Shown: positions 29,398 to 38,209, counted from the stretch's first letter. The stretch is 64,000 bases of DNA from Paraphotobacterium marinum (GCF_002216855.1 NZ_CP022355.1:372001-436000), one strand, 5' to 3'. Notes: generated by a model from the sequence alone, not told the origin. Made by a program: numbers and translations.

Positions 29398-31014
29398 ATG
29401 GAAAAAATTATGTCAATTAGGATGTTTAATTTTTTTGTTCTACCTTTTTTTGTCTTTTTATTATTTAATTTAAATGGATGTTCAAGTAATAAAGTTCAAC
29501 AAGACGTACCAAAAGCAGTCAATCTCAAGTCTTCAAGTTTCTACATCAATCAAGCGAAGTCATTATCTGGAAAGAAAAAAAACTCAACTTTACTTCTGGC
29601 CTCTCAAGCAGCAATTAAAGAACAAAACTTCAAAATAGCCTCTGATGCATTAAGCCAAATAGATGAGTCTAATTTATCGCAGAATGACAAGATCGTTTAT
29701 TATAATCAACTAAGTAAAGTTAATTTTCAAAATAAAAACTATATTAAATCCGCAAATAATTTAGCTAGTGCTAACTCATTTATTGATGACACCTCCCAAA
29801 AAAAGAAGAACTGGAATAAAGTACTTGAAATTCTTCATTACGCCGACATTTTTTCCTTAACTAATTCGCATAACAACGTATATCAATCGGATTTGTCACC
29901 TTGGATAAATTTAGCGTTAATTCAAAAAGAATATGCAGATAATTTTGAAGTCCTTCAAACTAAAATTAATCAGTGGAAAGTAGACAACCCTTCATTACTT
30001 AATGTTATTCCAGAGAATATAAATACTATATCTAACTATAATGATGGTGGCGCTCAAAATATATTATTATATCTGCCTTTATCAGGAAAGTATTCTAGAC
30101 AAGGGCAAGACATATTAAGTGGCTTTAAATATAAACAAAGTACTTCATTAAATAATACTTATCAAATTAACACAATTGATTCAAATAAAATCCCTGTTTC
30201 TCAGTTGCCTAGCATTATACAAAACCAAAATATTGATGTTTTAGTGGGACCTTTACAAAAAGATAATGTTTCAAAGTTAGTGAAAAGCAATAGTGTTTCT
30301 ATCCCAACCATTTTATTAAATACCTCAAAGGAGCCTAAAAATAATACATCATTATGTACTTTTACACTTTCCCCTGAAAAACAAGCTGCACAAGTTGCAC
30401 AAAAAATGTTTAAAGAAAATAAATTTAGGCCAATAGTAATCGTTCCAGACACAAACTTCGGTTACCGTTCAGCTCAAGCATTTAAAAACTCATGGTTAAA
30501 AGTGAGTAACTTTTCGCCTATAGTATTGAAGATTAAGGGAAATAATCAAATTCAATCCAAGTTAAAAGCACTTTTCAAGGGCAAAACTAATACACCTGAT
30601 TCTGTGTTTTTTATAGGAAATAAAAGTCAATTATTGTTGACGAAAGCATACATAGAGCTCTATTTGCCAGCTGGAATAAATCAACCTCAAATTTACTCTA
30701 ATAGTTCAACAAATATATTAAATTCATCTCAGTCAGAACTTAAAGATCTTCAAAATGTAAAATTCATTGATTTGTCTATTTTAATGCCTGGAGCAAAACC
30801 GTCTGATTACCCAGTAAATAATATTAATGATCTCAGAGTAAGTGCCCTTGGATTTGATTCATTCAGTTTAATCAGTGCCATACAAGAAATGAAATTAAAC
30901 CCATATATACAAATCAATGGCGCAACGGGCAAGTTATCTTTAGGAAATGATTGCAATATTGAAACTCAATATAGTTGGGGACAAGTGCGATCTGGTCAAA
31001 TTATTAAACAATAA
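29398..31014 (+). CDS. lpoA: Outer-membrane lipoprotein LpoA, activator of PBP1A
   Basis: Lipoprotein that reaches from the outer membrane to stimulate peptidoglycan synthase PBP1A. The lipoprotein signal is clear, with a hydrophobic stretch and lipobox LNGC (Cys about residue 28). The N-terminal half is helical/TPR-like (SQAAIKEQNFKIASDALSQI). The C-terminal half has the periplasmic-binding-protein fold: NILLYLPLSGKYSRQGQDILSGF, DVLVGPLQKDNV, VSALGFDSFSLI. With 538 residues it is shorter than E. coli LpoA (678), lacking its low-complexity linker. The ATG at 29410 with GGA upstream may be the real start. It is followed by diaA without yraN, which usually lies between. Confidence 0.92.
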   Translation: MEKIMSIRMFNFFVLPFFVFLLFNLNGCSSNKVQQDVPKAVNLKSSSFYINQAKSLSGKKKNSTLLLASQAAIKEQNFKIASDALSQIDESNLSQNDKIVYYNQLSKVNFQNKNYIKSANNLASANSFIDDTSQKKKNWNKVLEILHYADIFSLTNSHNNVYQSDLSPWINLALIQKEYADNFEVLQTKINQWKVDNPSLLNVIPENINTISNYNDGGAQNILLYLPLSGKYSRQGQDILSGFKYKQSTSLNNTYQINTIDSNKIPVSQLPSIIQNQNIDVLVGPLQKDNVSKLVKSNSVSIPTILLNTSKEPKNNTSLCTFTLSPEKQAAQVAQKMFKENKFRPIVIVPDTNFGYRSAQAFKNSWLKVSNFSPIVLKIKGNNQIQSKLKALFKGKTNTPDSVFFIGNKSQLLLTKAYIELYLPAGINQPQIYSNSSTNILNSSQSELKDLQNVKFIDLSILMPGAKPSDYPVNNINDLRVSALGFDSFSLISAIQEMKLNPYIQINGATGKLSLGNDCNIETQYSWGQVRSGQIIKQ

Positions 31015-31027
31015 AAAAGTGATAATA

Positions 31028-31618
31028 ATGATTGATTATATCAACGAAAAATTTAAAGAAAGTATTCAAATACAAATCACGGCAGCGGAAACTTTACCTA
31101 ATGAAATAGCCAAAGCGACCACTCTAATTGTTTCTAGTCTATTACAAGGAGGTAAAATAATTTCCTGTGGTGCTGGTGTTTCAACATCAAATGCAATAGA
31201 CTTTTCTGCATTATTAAATTCGTCCTTTAATACAGAAAGGCCTAGCCTTCCATCAATCGCACTGTCATCTGACGTTGTTAACTTAACCAATATTGCATTT
31301 AATTATGGTTTAGATGAAATATTTTCTCAACAAGTTAAAGCTATTGCAAATAAAGAAGATATTCTCATTGCTATCTGCTCTGATGGTAATACAAACGCAA
31401 TATCAAATGCTGTTGCTGCAGCATTAAAAAAAGATTTAAAAATCATTGCATTAACAGGTAATGACGGTGGTGTTGTTGCAGGATTGCTTGGAGAACAAGA
31501 TTTAGAAATACGAATTCCATCTCAAAATATTGTAAGAGTTAAAGAGATGCAGTTATTTGCATTAAACTGCATTATTGAATTAGTTGAACAACAGTTATTT
31601 CCAATTCATAAGGACTAA
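31028..31618 (+). CDS. diaA: DnaA initiator-associating protein DiaA (SIS domain)
   Basis: Tetrameric SIS-domain protein that binds DnaA and promotes ordered initiation at oriC. The 196-residue product matches DiaA: FKESIQIQITAAETLPNEIAK, IISCGAGVSTSNAIDFSAL, PSIALSSDVVNLTNIA, ILIAICSDGNTNAI, ALTGNDGGVVAGLLG, EIRIPS and the C-terminal VEQQLFP. The related GmhA (sedoheptulose-7-phosphate isomerase) is less likely given the N-terminal match and the lpoA-diaA-dolP context. The frame is open upstream to 30947, inside lpoA; the ATG at 31028 is the family start. Confidence 0.92.
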   Translation: MIDYINEKFKESIQIQITAAETLPNEIAKATTLIVSSLLQGGKIISCGAGVSTSNAIDFSALLNSSFNTERPSLPSIALSSDVVNLTNIAFNYGLDEIFSQQVKAIANKEDILIAICSDGNTNAISNAVAAALKKDLKIIALTGNDGGVVAGLLGEQDLEIRIPSQNIVRVKEMQLFALNCIIELVEQQLFPIHKD

Positions 31619-31625
31619 TACTTTA

Positions 31626-32135
31626 ATGAGAATATCTATAATATTATTGATTTTTATGTTATTTGGTTGTACAAATAATCAAACTCAAACATCCTATTGG
31701 AGCGATAAAAAAAGCCAAATAAATATCTCAAAAATTTTAGATCAGGAAAATAAAACAGCTCAAACAGATCTTCATTCAAGTGTTCTCAATGGCAATGTAT
31801 TATTATTTGGCCACTTCCCTCAAAATTATTCAACAGATAGTCTTATCTTCAAATTAAAAAGTTTACCAAATATTAAACAAGTCTTTGATAACTCGACGCA
31901 AGGGCGTCCTCTTAGCTTCCAACAAATTTCAAATGATAATTATTTGGTCTTAAAAATTAATACTTCATTACTAGCTGATGGCTTTATTTCGAACAACACG
32001 CTTAATTTTTCTGCTTATGACAGTACTGTTTTTTTGATTGGGACAGTTTCCCAAAATAAAAGAAAACAGATTATTGATTCTATTCAAAAAGTTAGTGGAA
32101 TTAATAAAATAGTGACTTTCTTTAATAAAGATTAA
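31626..32135 (+). CDS. dolP: Outer-membrane lipoprotein DolP (YraP), BON domains
   Basis: Dual-BON-domain lipoprotein that binds anionic phospholipid at the outer membrane and supports envelope integrity. The 169-residue product has a lipoprotein signal MRISIILLIFMLFGC (Cys at residue 15). Two BON-like units follow (GNVLLFGHFPQNYSTDSLIF... and STVFLIGTVSQNKRKQIIDSI... VSGINKIVTFF). The ATG at 31626, 7 bases after the diaA stop, gives a proper lipobox; an in-frame ATG at 31584 does not. It closes the lpoA-diaA-dolP operon and is followed by a strong bidirectional terminator. Confidence 0.92.
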   Translation: MRISIILLIFMLFGCTNNQTQTSYWSDKKSQINISKILDQENKTAQTDLHSSVLNGNVLLFGHFPQNYSTDSLIFKLKSLPNIKQVFDNSTQGRPLSFQQISNDNYLVLKINTSLLADGFISNNTLNFSAYDSTVFLIGTVSQNKRKQIIDSIQKVSGINKIVTFFNKD

Positions 32136-32138
32136 TAA

Positions 32139-32164
32139 AAAAAACAGACTTTTGTCTGTTTTTT
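32139..32164. terminator. Bidirectional terminator between dolP and sspB
   Basis: Perfect inverted repeat AAAAAACAGAC / GTCTGTTTTTT around a four-base loop, with T runs in both directions. It separates the convergent dolP and sspB genes; the sspB stop codon overlaps its last bases. Confidence 0.9.
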
Positions 32165-32579
32165 ATGTAACTATTGATAATTTAGGTTTTTTTCTAACTG
32201 GCTTATCACTCACATTAGTTTCATGATGTTTAAAATCATTACTTTCATAATAATCTTCTTTTTCGAATATTATCCCTTCGCCATTTTCTCTGGCATACAT
32301 TGCTTCAATAGCTGAAAAAGGAATATATAGATTCTCATGAACTCCTTTAAAAGTAGCACTAAAGGATATTGATTCTTTTTGAAAGTGATAATTGAATAGT
32401 GCATCTGGCGAAATGTTAAGAATAATTTTACCATCATTAATAAATTCACTAGGAACAACTACTTCACTAAAAGTAGCATTAACAACTAAATAGGGAGTTA
32501 AATCATTTTCTAAAAACCAATCATAATAGGCTCTATAAAGATGTGGTCTTTTGGCAGTCATGTTTTTACTATCCATCAA
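32163..32579 (-). CDS. sspB: ClpXP adaptor SspB (stringent starvation protein B)
   Basis: Adaptor that delivers ssrA-tagged proteins stalled on ribosomes to ClpXP. The 138-residue product has the SspB core: PHLYRAYYDWFLENDLTPYLVV, GKIILNISPDALFNYHFQKE, ISFSATFKG and the groove residues VHENLYIPFSAIEAMYARENG. A flexible acidic linker follows, and then the C-terminal ClpX-binding peptide RKKPKLSIVT. It starts one base after the sspA stop; the sspA-sspB pair is conserved. Confidence 0.96.
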   Translation of the reverse strand: MMDSKNMTAKRPHLYRAYYDWFLENDLTPYLVVNATFSEVVVPSEFINDGKIILNISPDALFNYHFQKESISFSATFKGVHENLYIPFSAIEAMYARENGEGIIFEKEDYYESNDFKHHETNVSDKPVRKKPKLSIVT

Positions 32580-32580
32580 T

Positions 32581-33219
32581 TTAAAATCCTGATAATCTCA
32601 TTTCTCTTTCAACTTCAGTTAAAGAGGCTAAAAAAGCATCACGTTCAAAAACTCGAGTCATATAATCTTTAATTTCTTTTGAGCCCGGTCCAATGAGGTC
32701 TACACCTAATATAGGTAATCTCCATAAAAGTGGGGCTAAATAGCAATCAATTAAACTAAACTCATCACTCATAAAATATTTATATTCAGAGAATACTGGA
32801 GATAAAGCTAATAGTTCACTTTTAAATTGTTGCCTAGCATGAATAGCTTCATCAGATGTCCCATTTAATATTTTTTCGGAAAGTGAATACCAATTTCTCT
32901 CAATTCGATACATCATTAATCTAGTATTTCCTCGTGCAACTGGATAAACTGGCATTAGAGGAGGATGAGGAAAGCGCTCATCTAAATACTCCATAATAAT
33001 ATTTGCTTGGTATAATGCTAATTCTCTATCTATTAAAGTTGGTACTGAGTTATAAGGGTTTAAGTCTTTTAGCTCAGATGGGAGATTAAGTTGGTCAACT
33101 AATTCAACATCTACGCTAACACCTTTTTCTGCTAGTACAATTCTAACTTGATGACTATAAATATCTGAAGCACTTGAGTATAATGTCATAACAGAACGTT
33201 TGTTGGCAGCAATAGCCAT
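32581..33219 (-). CDS. sspA: Stringent starvation protein A (GST-fold transcription factor)
   Basis: RNA-polymerase-associated protein with a glutathione-transferase fold that changes promoter choice in starvation and acid stress. Seen: MTLYSSASDIYSHQVRIVLAEKG at the N-terminus, NPYNSVPTLIDRELALYQANIIMEYLDERFPHPPLMP (split here as one known block), YFMSDEFSLIDCYLAPLLWRL and the C-terminal ERDAFLASLTEVEREMR. It has 212 residues, as in E. coli. A clear GGAGGA lies before the ATG. It follows petC, in the common order rplM-rpsI-petABC-sspAB. Confidence 0.97.
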   Translation of the reverse strand: MAIAANKRSVMTLYSSASDIYSHQVRIVLAEKGVSVDVELVDQLNLPSELKDLNPYNSVPTLIDRELALYQANIIMEYLDERFPHPPLMPVYPVARGNTRLMMYRIERNWYSLSEKILNGTSDEAIHARQQFKSELLALSPVFSEYKYFMSDEFSLIDCYLAPLLWRLPILGVDLIGPGSKEIKDYMTRVFERDAFLASLTEVEREMRLSGF

Positions 33220-33270
33220 AATTCCTCCAAATTTTACAAATTCACTTCTTTGTATAAAACTATAAAAATA

Positions 33271-34002
33271 TTACTTTATGTCCTTCCAAAACTCTTTTTT
33301 TAAAAGAAAAGTAAAGATTATTAATAATATCAGAAAACTCATCACCCATATACCTAATTTTTCTCTTTTTAATTTACTAGGATCTGAGCTATATTCCAAA
33401 TAATTAACTAAATCCCTTAGTGAAGACAAATATTCATCTTCATTTAGTCTCCCATTACCTTTTGATTTTATTCCTTCATTTATAATTTCCATCTTGCCAT
33501 CTATTAATTTTTCTTTAAAGTTGATCTCAGTAGTTCCTTGTAATTCCTCTAAAACATGTGGCATATTAATATTAGGCGATATCATATTATTTACACCAAA
33601 AGGTCTTGAGTCATCTTTATAAAAAGAATTTAAGTATGTGAAAACCCAATCCACACCTTTTACTCTTGTTATCATAGTTAAATCAGGTATTACTCCCCCA
33701 AACCATTGTTCAGCCTGGCTCTTATTCAAACTACTTAACATCAAATCACCTATTTTAGAATTTTTATCGAAGATAAGATTATTTTCCATTAACTCATCTG
33801 GAATCCCTATATCTCTGGCAACACTCTGATATCTTTGGTATTGCATGGAATGACATCCTGAACAATAATTCATAAAAAGCATTGCTCCTCTTTGGAGTGA
33901 AGCTTGATCGTTAAGATTATTATTTGCTTTCTGTAAAATTTTTTTTTCTGCACTCAGTAAATTAGTACTAAAACATATAACGAATATTAAGATTAGTTTC
34001 AT
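33271..34002 (-). CDS. petC: Ubiquinol-cytochrome c reductase, cytochrome c1 subunit
   Basis: Heme-c subunit of the bc1 complex; it passes electrons from the Rieske protein to soluble cytochrome c. A signal peptide (residues 1-18, MKLILIFVICFSTNLLSA) precedes the heme-binding motif CSGCH. The distal region has NMPHVLEELQG, a methionine-containing loop, and LRDLVNYLEYSSDP. A C-terminal transmembrane anchor (LGIWVMSFLILLIIFTFLL) follows. The start at 34002 is one base past the petB stop; longer in-frame extensions would run into petB. There are 243 residues. Confidence 0.95.
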   Translation of the reverse strand: MKLILIFVICFSTNLLSAEKKILQKANNNLNDQASLQRGAMLFMNYCSGCHSMQYQRYQSVARDIGIPDELMENNLIFDKNSKIGDLMLSSLNKSQAEQWFGGVIPDLTMITRVKGVDWVFTYLNSFYKDDSRPFGVNNMISPNINMPHVLEELQGTTEINFKEKLIDGKMEIINEGIKSKGNGRLNEDEYLSSLRDLVNYLEYSSDPSKLKREKLGIWVMSFLILLIIFTFLLKKEFWKDIK

Positions 34003-34003
34003 A

Positions 34004-35269
34004 CTAAAGCCTCTTTGGCAATGATCTTGTTTTTTCATACTTACTGTATATGAACAATAAAATAAAAAACATAAAATAACCAACACTACATATTTGTGCC
34101 AATAATGTGTACGTTGGTGTAGCTGGTAAAGCTCCTAGTACTCCTAGAATTACAAAACATACAATAAATTGTACAATATTGATTAAGTGCAAATGACTTC
34201 GATATCGAAAAGAACGGACTTTACAGCGATCTAACCAAGGCAAAAAAAACAAAAAGACTATAGCAAGTCCCATCGACATCACACCTAATAACTTGTCAGG
34301 TACAGCTCTTAGAATTGCATAAAAAGGTGTAAAATACCAAACTGGTGCAATATGTTCTGGAGTTTTTAACGGATTTGCTGCCTCAAAATTAGGGGCTTCC
34401 AAAAAATAACCTCCCATTTCAGGATTGAAAAATATAATATAGCAAAAAAATAATAAAAAAATAGCTACTGCAAAAAAGTCTTTTACTGTACCGTAAGGAT
34501 GGAAAGGAACACAATATCTTATATTATACTTGTTTGTATACTCAGAATGAAAAGTATAATTTTCATTATCATTTACATCACTTAAATCATTATGATTTTT
34601 TTTTATCTTAGTATCAATACCATCAGGATTATTTGATCCAACCTTATGTAATGCTAAAATATGCAAAAATACCAACATAACTAGAAGTAGTGGTAAAGCT
34701 ATTACATGTAATGCAAAAAAACGATTTAAAGTAGCTCCAGAAACAACATAATCACCCCGTATCCATAGTGTGAGGTCATCACCAACATATGGAATGGCTC
34801 CAAATAAAGAAATAATTACTTGTGCTCCCCAATATGACATTTGACCCCAAGGTAACAAATACCCCATAAATGCCTCAGCCATTAAAATCACAAAAATGAA
34901 CATTCCAAAAAGCCAAAGTAATTCTCTAGGATTTTTGTAAGATCCGTAAATAATTGCTTTAAACATATGCAAATAAATCACAACAAAAAAGGCAGAAGCT
35001 CCAGTTGAATGCATATATCTAATTAACCAACCGTATTCTACATCTCTCATAATAAATTCTACAGAAGCAAAAGCTTGTTCTGCTGAGGGTATATAATTCA
35101 TTGTTAACCAAATACCCGTAATGAGTTGATTAAGCAAGACTAAAACCCCTAACGCACCGAAAACATATAGAAAATTAAAGTTCTTAGGCATCGGATACTG
35201 AGATAAGTGTTTTTTATAAGCATCTACAATTGGTAACCTTTCATCAATCCAGTTAAGGAATTTACTCAT
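34004..35269 (-). CDS. petB: Ubiquinol-cytochrome c reductase, cytochrome b subunit
   Basis: Eight-helix membrane subunit carrying the two b hemes and both quinone sites of the bc1 complex. The 421-residue product has the four heme His ligands in helices B and D (MHSTGASAFFVVIYLHMF and FFALHVIALPLLLVMLVFLHIL). GYLLPWGQMSYWGAQV is conserved, and the Qo-site motif appears as APVWYFTPFYAILRAVP, i.e. PVWY in place of the common PEWY. It overlaps the petA stop by four bases. It shows the cell has a cytochrome c-dependent respiratory branch. Confidence 0.97.
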   Translation of the reverse strand: MSKFLNWIDERLPIVDAYKKHLSQYPMPKNFNFLYVFGALGVLVLLNQLITGIWLTMNYIPSAEQAFASVEFIMRDVEYGWLIRYMHSTGASAFFVVIYLHMFKAIIYGSYKNPRELLWLFGMFIFVILMAEAFMGYLLPWGQMSYWGAQVIISLFGAIPYVGDDLTLWIRGDYVVSGATLNRFFALHVIALPLLLVMLVFLHILALHKVGSNNPDGIDTKIKKNHNDLSDVNDNENYTFHSEYTNKYNIRYCVPFHPYGTVKDFFAVAIFLLFFCYIIFFNPEMGGYFLEAPNFEAANPLKTPEHIAPVWYFTPFYAILRAVPDKLLGVMSMGLAIVFLFFLPWLDRCKVRSFRYRSHLHLINIVQFIVCFVILGVLGALPATPTYTLLAQICSVGYFMFFILLFIYSKYEKTRSLPKRL

Positions 35270-35868
35270 ACGTTTGTTCCTTCATCTTCACCAATTAAAA
35301 TTGTATTTTCATCTAAATACATGTGAGGCGGAATAACTAGATTTAACGGCGCTGGTACATTGTTAAAAACTCTTCCTGCCATATCAAATTTCGAACCATG
35401 ACAGGGACAAAAAAAACCTGATTTAATCCCCTTCACCTGAACTTGAAATTTTTCCGATAAATAAGTTGGCGAACATCCTAAATGGGTACAAATTCCAACA
35501 GCAACTAAAATTTCAGGCCTAATTGATCTAAATTTATTTTGTGCATAAAGAGGTTGTTGGGGCTCTGCTGACTCTGGATCTTGTAACTTATTTTGTTGAA
35601 TAATTAAGTTTAATTGATCCAATGTTTGTTTATTTCTTTTAACTACCCAAACAGGTTTACCCCTCCACTCGACTCTAATCATAGCACCCTCCTCTAAATT
35701 GGATATATCAACTTTTACAGGAGCACCTGCAGCTTTTGCTTTTGCGCTTGGATTCCATGATTTTAGAAAAGGGATAATAACAGAGCCAAGGCCTATAATA
35801 CCGAGTAAACTAGTTGAAATAGTGAGAAACTTTCTCCTACCTAGGTCTATTTCTTTTTTTTGAGTCAT
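35266..35868 (-). CDS. petA: Ubiquinol-cytochrome c reductase, Rieske iron-sulfur subunit
   Basis: Carries the 2Fe-2S cluster that takes the first electron from ubiquinol. The N-terminus has a twin-arginine-like motif (GRRKFLTIS) and a hydrophobic anchor. The cluster ligands are in CTHLGCSP and CPCHGSKFD (residues about 120-145), followed by GRVFNNVPAPLNLVIPP. There are 200 residues. It is the first gene of petABC. Its promoter must lie in the 265-base gap behind rpsI, which also holds an 8-base tandem repeat and the rpsI terminator. Confidence 0.97.
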   Translation of the reverse strand: MTQKKEIDLGRRKFLTISTSLLGIIGLGSVIIPFLKSWNPSAKAKAAGAPVKVDISNLEEGAMIRVEWRGKPVWVVKRNKQTLDQLNLIIQQNKLQDPESAEPQQPLYAQNKFRSIRPEILVAVGICTHLGCSPTYLSEKFQVQVKGIKSGFFCPCHGSKFDMAGRVFNNVPAPLNLVIPPHMYLDENTILIGEDEGTNV

Positions 35869-36012
35869 TAAGCTTTACCCAATTTATAAAATTACCTCTA
35901 AATAATTATTATGAAAAATTAAAAATTTTAACAAAAATTTTAATTTTTTTTGAGATACATAACTAATAAAAGAGTTTTTTAATAGGAAACAAATCATTTG
36001 CAGATTTCAGAA

Positions 36013-36088
36013 ATATTGAGATATTGAGATATTGAGATATTGAGATATTGAGATATTGAGATATTGAGATATTGAGATATTGAGATAT
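36013..36088. repeat. Tandem repeat, nine copies of an 8-base unit
   Basis: The unit ATATTGAG is repeated nine times without a mismatch (36013-36084), plus a partial ATAT. It lies in the gap between rpsI and petA, upstream of petA. No other such microsatellite is seen in the window. A perfect 8-mer array is prone to change copy number by replication slippage. Confidence 0.97.
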
Positions 36089-36095
36089 AATAGCG

Positions 36096-36125
36096 AAAAA
36101 AAAAGACCCAAATTGAGTCTTTTTT
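36096..36125. terminator. Terminator after rpsI
   Basis: Stem AAAAAAGAC / GTCTTTTTT (36099-36107 and 36117-36125) with a 9-base loop, followed on the minus strand by further T. It lies 9 bases after the rpsI stop and isolates rplM-rpsI from petABC. Confidence 0.8.
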
Positions 36126-36133
36126 GTGAAAAG

Positions 36134-36526
36134 TTATCTTTTTGAAAATTGTGGTTTTCTTCTTGCTTTTCTCAAACCAACTTTCTTTCTTTCAACTTTT
36201 CTTGCATCACGAGTAACAAAGCCTGCTTCTCTTAAAGTTGGACGTAATGTTTCATCATACTCCATAAGAGCTCTAGTAATACCATGACGAATAGCACCTG
36301 ATTGTCCAGTTATACCACCACCTTTAACAGTAATATAAAGATCGAGTTTCTCAGTCATATCTAATAACTCTAAAGGTTGTTTAACAACCATTCTAGCAGT
36401 TTCTCGACCAAAGTATTCCTCAAGAGTTTTTTTATTTATAATAATGTTTCCATTACCTGGTTTAATAAAAACTCTAGCAGCAGAACTTTTTCTTCTACCT
36501 GTTCCATAATATTGATTATTTGCCAT
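36134..36526 (-). CDS. rpsI: 30S ribosomal protein S9
   Basis: Small-subunit protein whose C-terminal tail contacts P-site tRNA. The 130-residue product starts [21 protein letters not shown] and has [20 protein letters not shown]. It ends with the basic tail [20 protein letters not shown], whose last residues (QFSKR) are the universal ending. It follows rplM after 16 bases. Confidence 0.99.
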   Translation of the reverse strand: MANNQYYGTGRRKSSAARVFIKPGNGNIIINKKTLEEYFGRETARMVVKQPLELLDMTEKLDLYITVKGGGITGQSGAIRHGITRALMEYDETLRPTLREAGFVTRDARKVERKKVGLRKARRKPQFSKR

Positions 36527-36542
36527 TTATAAATGCTCCCAA

Positions 36543-36971
36543 TTAGATGTCTAATACTTGTGGTTGCTGAGCAACATGATTATGTTCAGAACCTGCATAG
36601 ACTTTTAATTTACGATACATAGATCTTCCAAGTGGTCCTTTAGGAAGCATGCCTTTTACAGCATTTTCTATAATCATTTCTGGTTTTTTATCTAGAAGCT
36701 TGTCAAAGCTAATAGACTTTATTCCACCAATGTAACCGGTATGATGATAATATATTTTATCAGTACGTTTCTTACCTGTAACATTTACTTTGTCTGCATT
36801 TATAACAACAATATAATCACCTGTGTCCACATGAGGTGTGTATTCAGGTTTATGTTTGCCTCTTAAACGAGACGCGATTTCCGTTGCAAGTCTACCAAGA
36901 GTTTTACCCTCAGCATCTACAACATACCATTCACGTTTAACTGATTCTGGTTTAGCAACAAATGTTTTCAT
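36543..36971 (-). CDS. rplM: 50S ribosomal protein L13
   Basis: Early-assembling large-subunit protein. The start [20 protein letters not shown] at 36971 is the family start; an ATG at 36986 would add five residues. Conserved: [59 protein letters not shown] and [13 protein letters not shown]. There are 142 residues as in E. coli. A leader of about 100 bases with a terminator-like hairpin precedes it. Confidence 0.99.
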   Translation of the reverse strand: MKTFVAKPESVKREWYVVDAEGKTLGRLATEIASRLRGKHKPEYTPHVDTGDYIVVINADKVNVTGKKRTDKIYYHHTGYIGGIKSISFDKLLDKKPEMIIENAVKGMLPKGPLGRSMYRKLKVYAGSEHNHVAQQPQVLDI

Positions 36972-36996
36972 GCCAACTTTACCCATAATTTAATAA

Positions 36997-37017
36997 TAAA
37001 AAAAGAGCTTCAGCTCT
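36997..37017 (-). promoter_or_regulatory. Terminator-like hairpin in the rplM leader
   Basis: On the minus strand AGAGCT-GA-AGCTCT is followed at once by seven T, ending about 11 bases before the first possible rplM start. This has the form of an intrinsic terminator inside the 5' leader. It may be an attenuator for the rplM-rpsI operon, whose expression is known to be autoregulated in E. coli. Confidence 0.55.
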
Positions 37018-37097
37018 TACCAAAGACAAAATATATCCCTTCGAATACACAGTGCCTAATAACCTAAAAAGTTATTCAGGAATAAGTGGGTTTAGGT

Positions 37098-37103
37098 ATT
37101 ATA
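37098..37103 (-). promoter_or_regulatory. Likely -10 element of the rplM-rpsI promoter
   Basis: Perfect TATAAT on the minus strand in the gap between zapE and rplM, giving a leader of about 100 to 120 bases. No convincing -35 box is seen, so the call rests on the -10 match and position. Confidence 0.5.
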
Positions 37104-37132
37104 CTTAAAAATTATAAAAAATCACTATTTTT

Positions 37133-38209
37133 TTATTTCATCATTTGATTTAATCTTGATAAGCACCGTTGAAATTCAAAATTCAACCGCTTTCCTTGAT
37201 AAATTTTCTGTAACTGAACATTAGAAAGCATAAAAAGATTAATCTTTTCATCATACATGATATCAATAAAACTTATAAATCTTCTAACCACATCCTGACA
37301 TTGATCATCTAGAGTTGAAACATCATACAAAAAGATATGTGAAAATTTCTTCGCAATTTCAATGTAATCTATTTGGCTTCTATTTGTAAAAAATAATGAG
37401 TGAAAACTAATGTATAAATTACTTTCATTAAAATAAGTGCATTCTATAGGTCGGTTATTAATAATAATATTATCATTTGAATACACTTTACTTTTGCTTA
37501 ATGAGAAATAAAAAAGTTCAAAAGACTTTTCTAGCTCCTCATTCATAGGATAAAAAAATGTTTTAGTTTTACCTTCAAATAGTAGCCTATAATCCTTTGG
37601 GGAGTCTAAATTTACTATATGACAATTTTTTTTAATTAACTCAATACATGGAATAAATCTTGCTCTTTGCAAGCCATTTTTATATAAATTATCAGGGTAA
37701 AAATTAGAAGTGAATACCAATACAATATTTTCTAAAAACAAATTCTCAATTAACGCGTACATAATCATTGCATCCCCAATATCAACGATAAAAAATTCGT
37801 CAAAAAAAATTATATCCACATCTTTTTTTATTTTTTTTGCTACTAAAGATAATGGGTTCTCATGGTCAGTAATTTTTTGTAATTCTTTGTGGATATATTG
37901 CATAAATTCATGAAAGTGATACCTCTTAGCTCTATCATGAAAGCAGGAATAGGCTAAATCCATTAAAAAAGTTTTACCTCGCCCAACACCTCCCCAAATA
38001 TAAATACTTTTTATTTTGTTTATATTATTTTTTTTGCGTTGTAAATCGAAAAAAGAGGATAATCTAATGATTTTTTTTTTATTTTGTTTATTTTTCTCGT
38101 TTAAAGAATGATATAATTGTTCTAGGTACGATACAACTTTCAACTGCGCATCATCACTTTGTATCTTTCCTTGTTTGATAAGATCCAGATATTTTTGCTT
38201 TATTATCAT
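37133..38209 (-). CDS. zapE: Cell division protein ZapE (AFG1-like ATPase)
   Basis: Cytoplasmic ATPase that joins the Z ring late in division and is needed under stress. The 358-residue product has Walker A GGVGRGKTFLMDL (about residues 73-85), FHEFMQYIHKEL and Walker B IIFFDEFFIVDI. Sensor-like VFTSNFYPDNLYKNGLQRARF and the C-terminal FISFIDIMYDEKINLFMLS complete the match to the AFG1/ZapE family. Its C-terminal part is richer in Lys/Asn than usual. It diverges from zapG, an arrangement shared with E. coli yhcM-yhcB. Confidence 0.94.
   Translation of the reverse strand: MIIKQKYLDLIKQGKIQSDDAQLKVVSYLEQLYHSLNEKNKQNKKKIIRLSSFFDLQRKKNNINKIKSIYIWGGVGRGKTFLMDLAYSCFHDRAKRYHFHEFMQYIHKELQKITDHENPLSLVAKKIKKDVDIIFFDEFFIVDIGDAMIMYALIENLFLENIVLVFTSNFYPDNLYKNGLQRARFIPCIELIKKNCHIVNLDSPKDYRLLFEGKTKTFFYPMNEELEKSFELFYFSLSKSKVYSNDNIIINNRPIECTYFNESNLYISFHSLFFTNRSQIDYIEIAKKFSHIFLYDVSTLDDQCQDVVRRFISFIDIMYDEKINLFMLSNVQLQKIYQGKRLNFEFQRCLSRLNQMMK

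Noticed and set aside
36013-36088. CRISPR array
   Set aside because: The units are directly adjacent 8-mers with no spacers.
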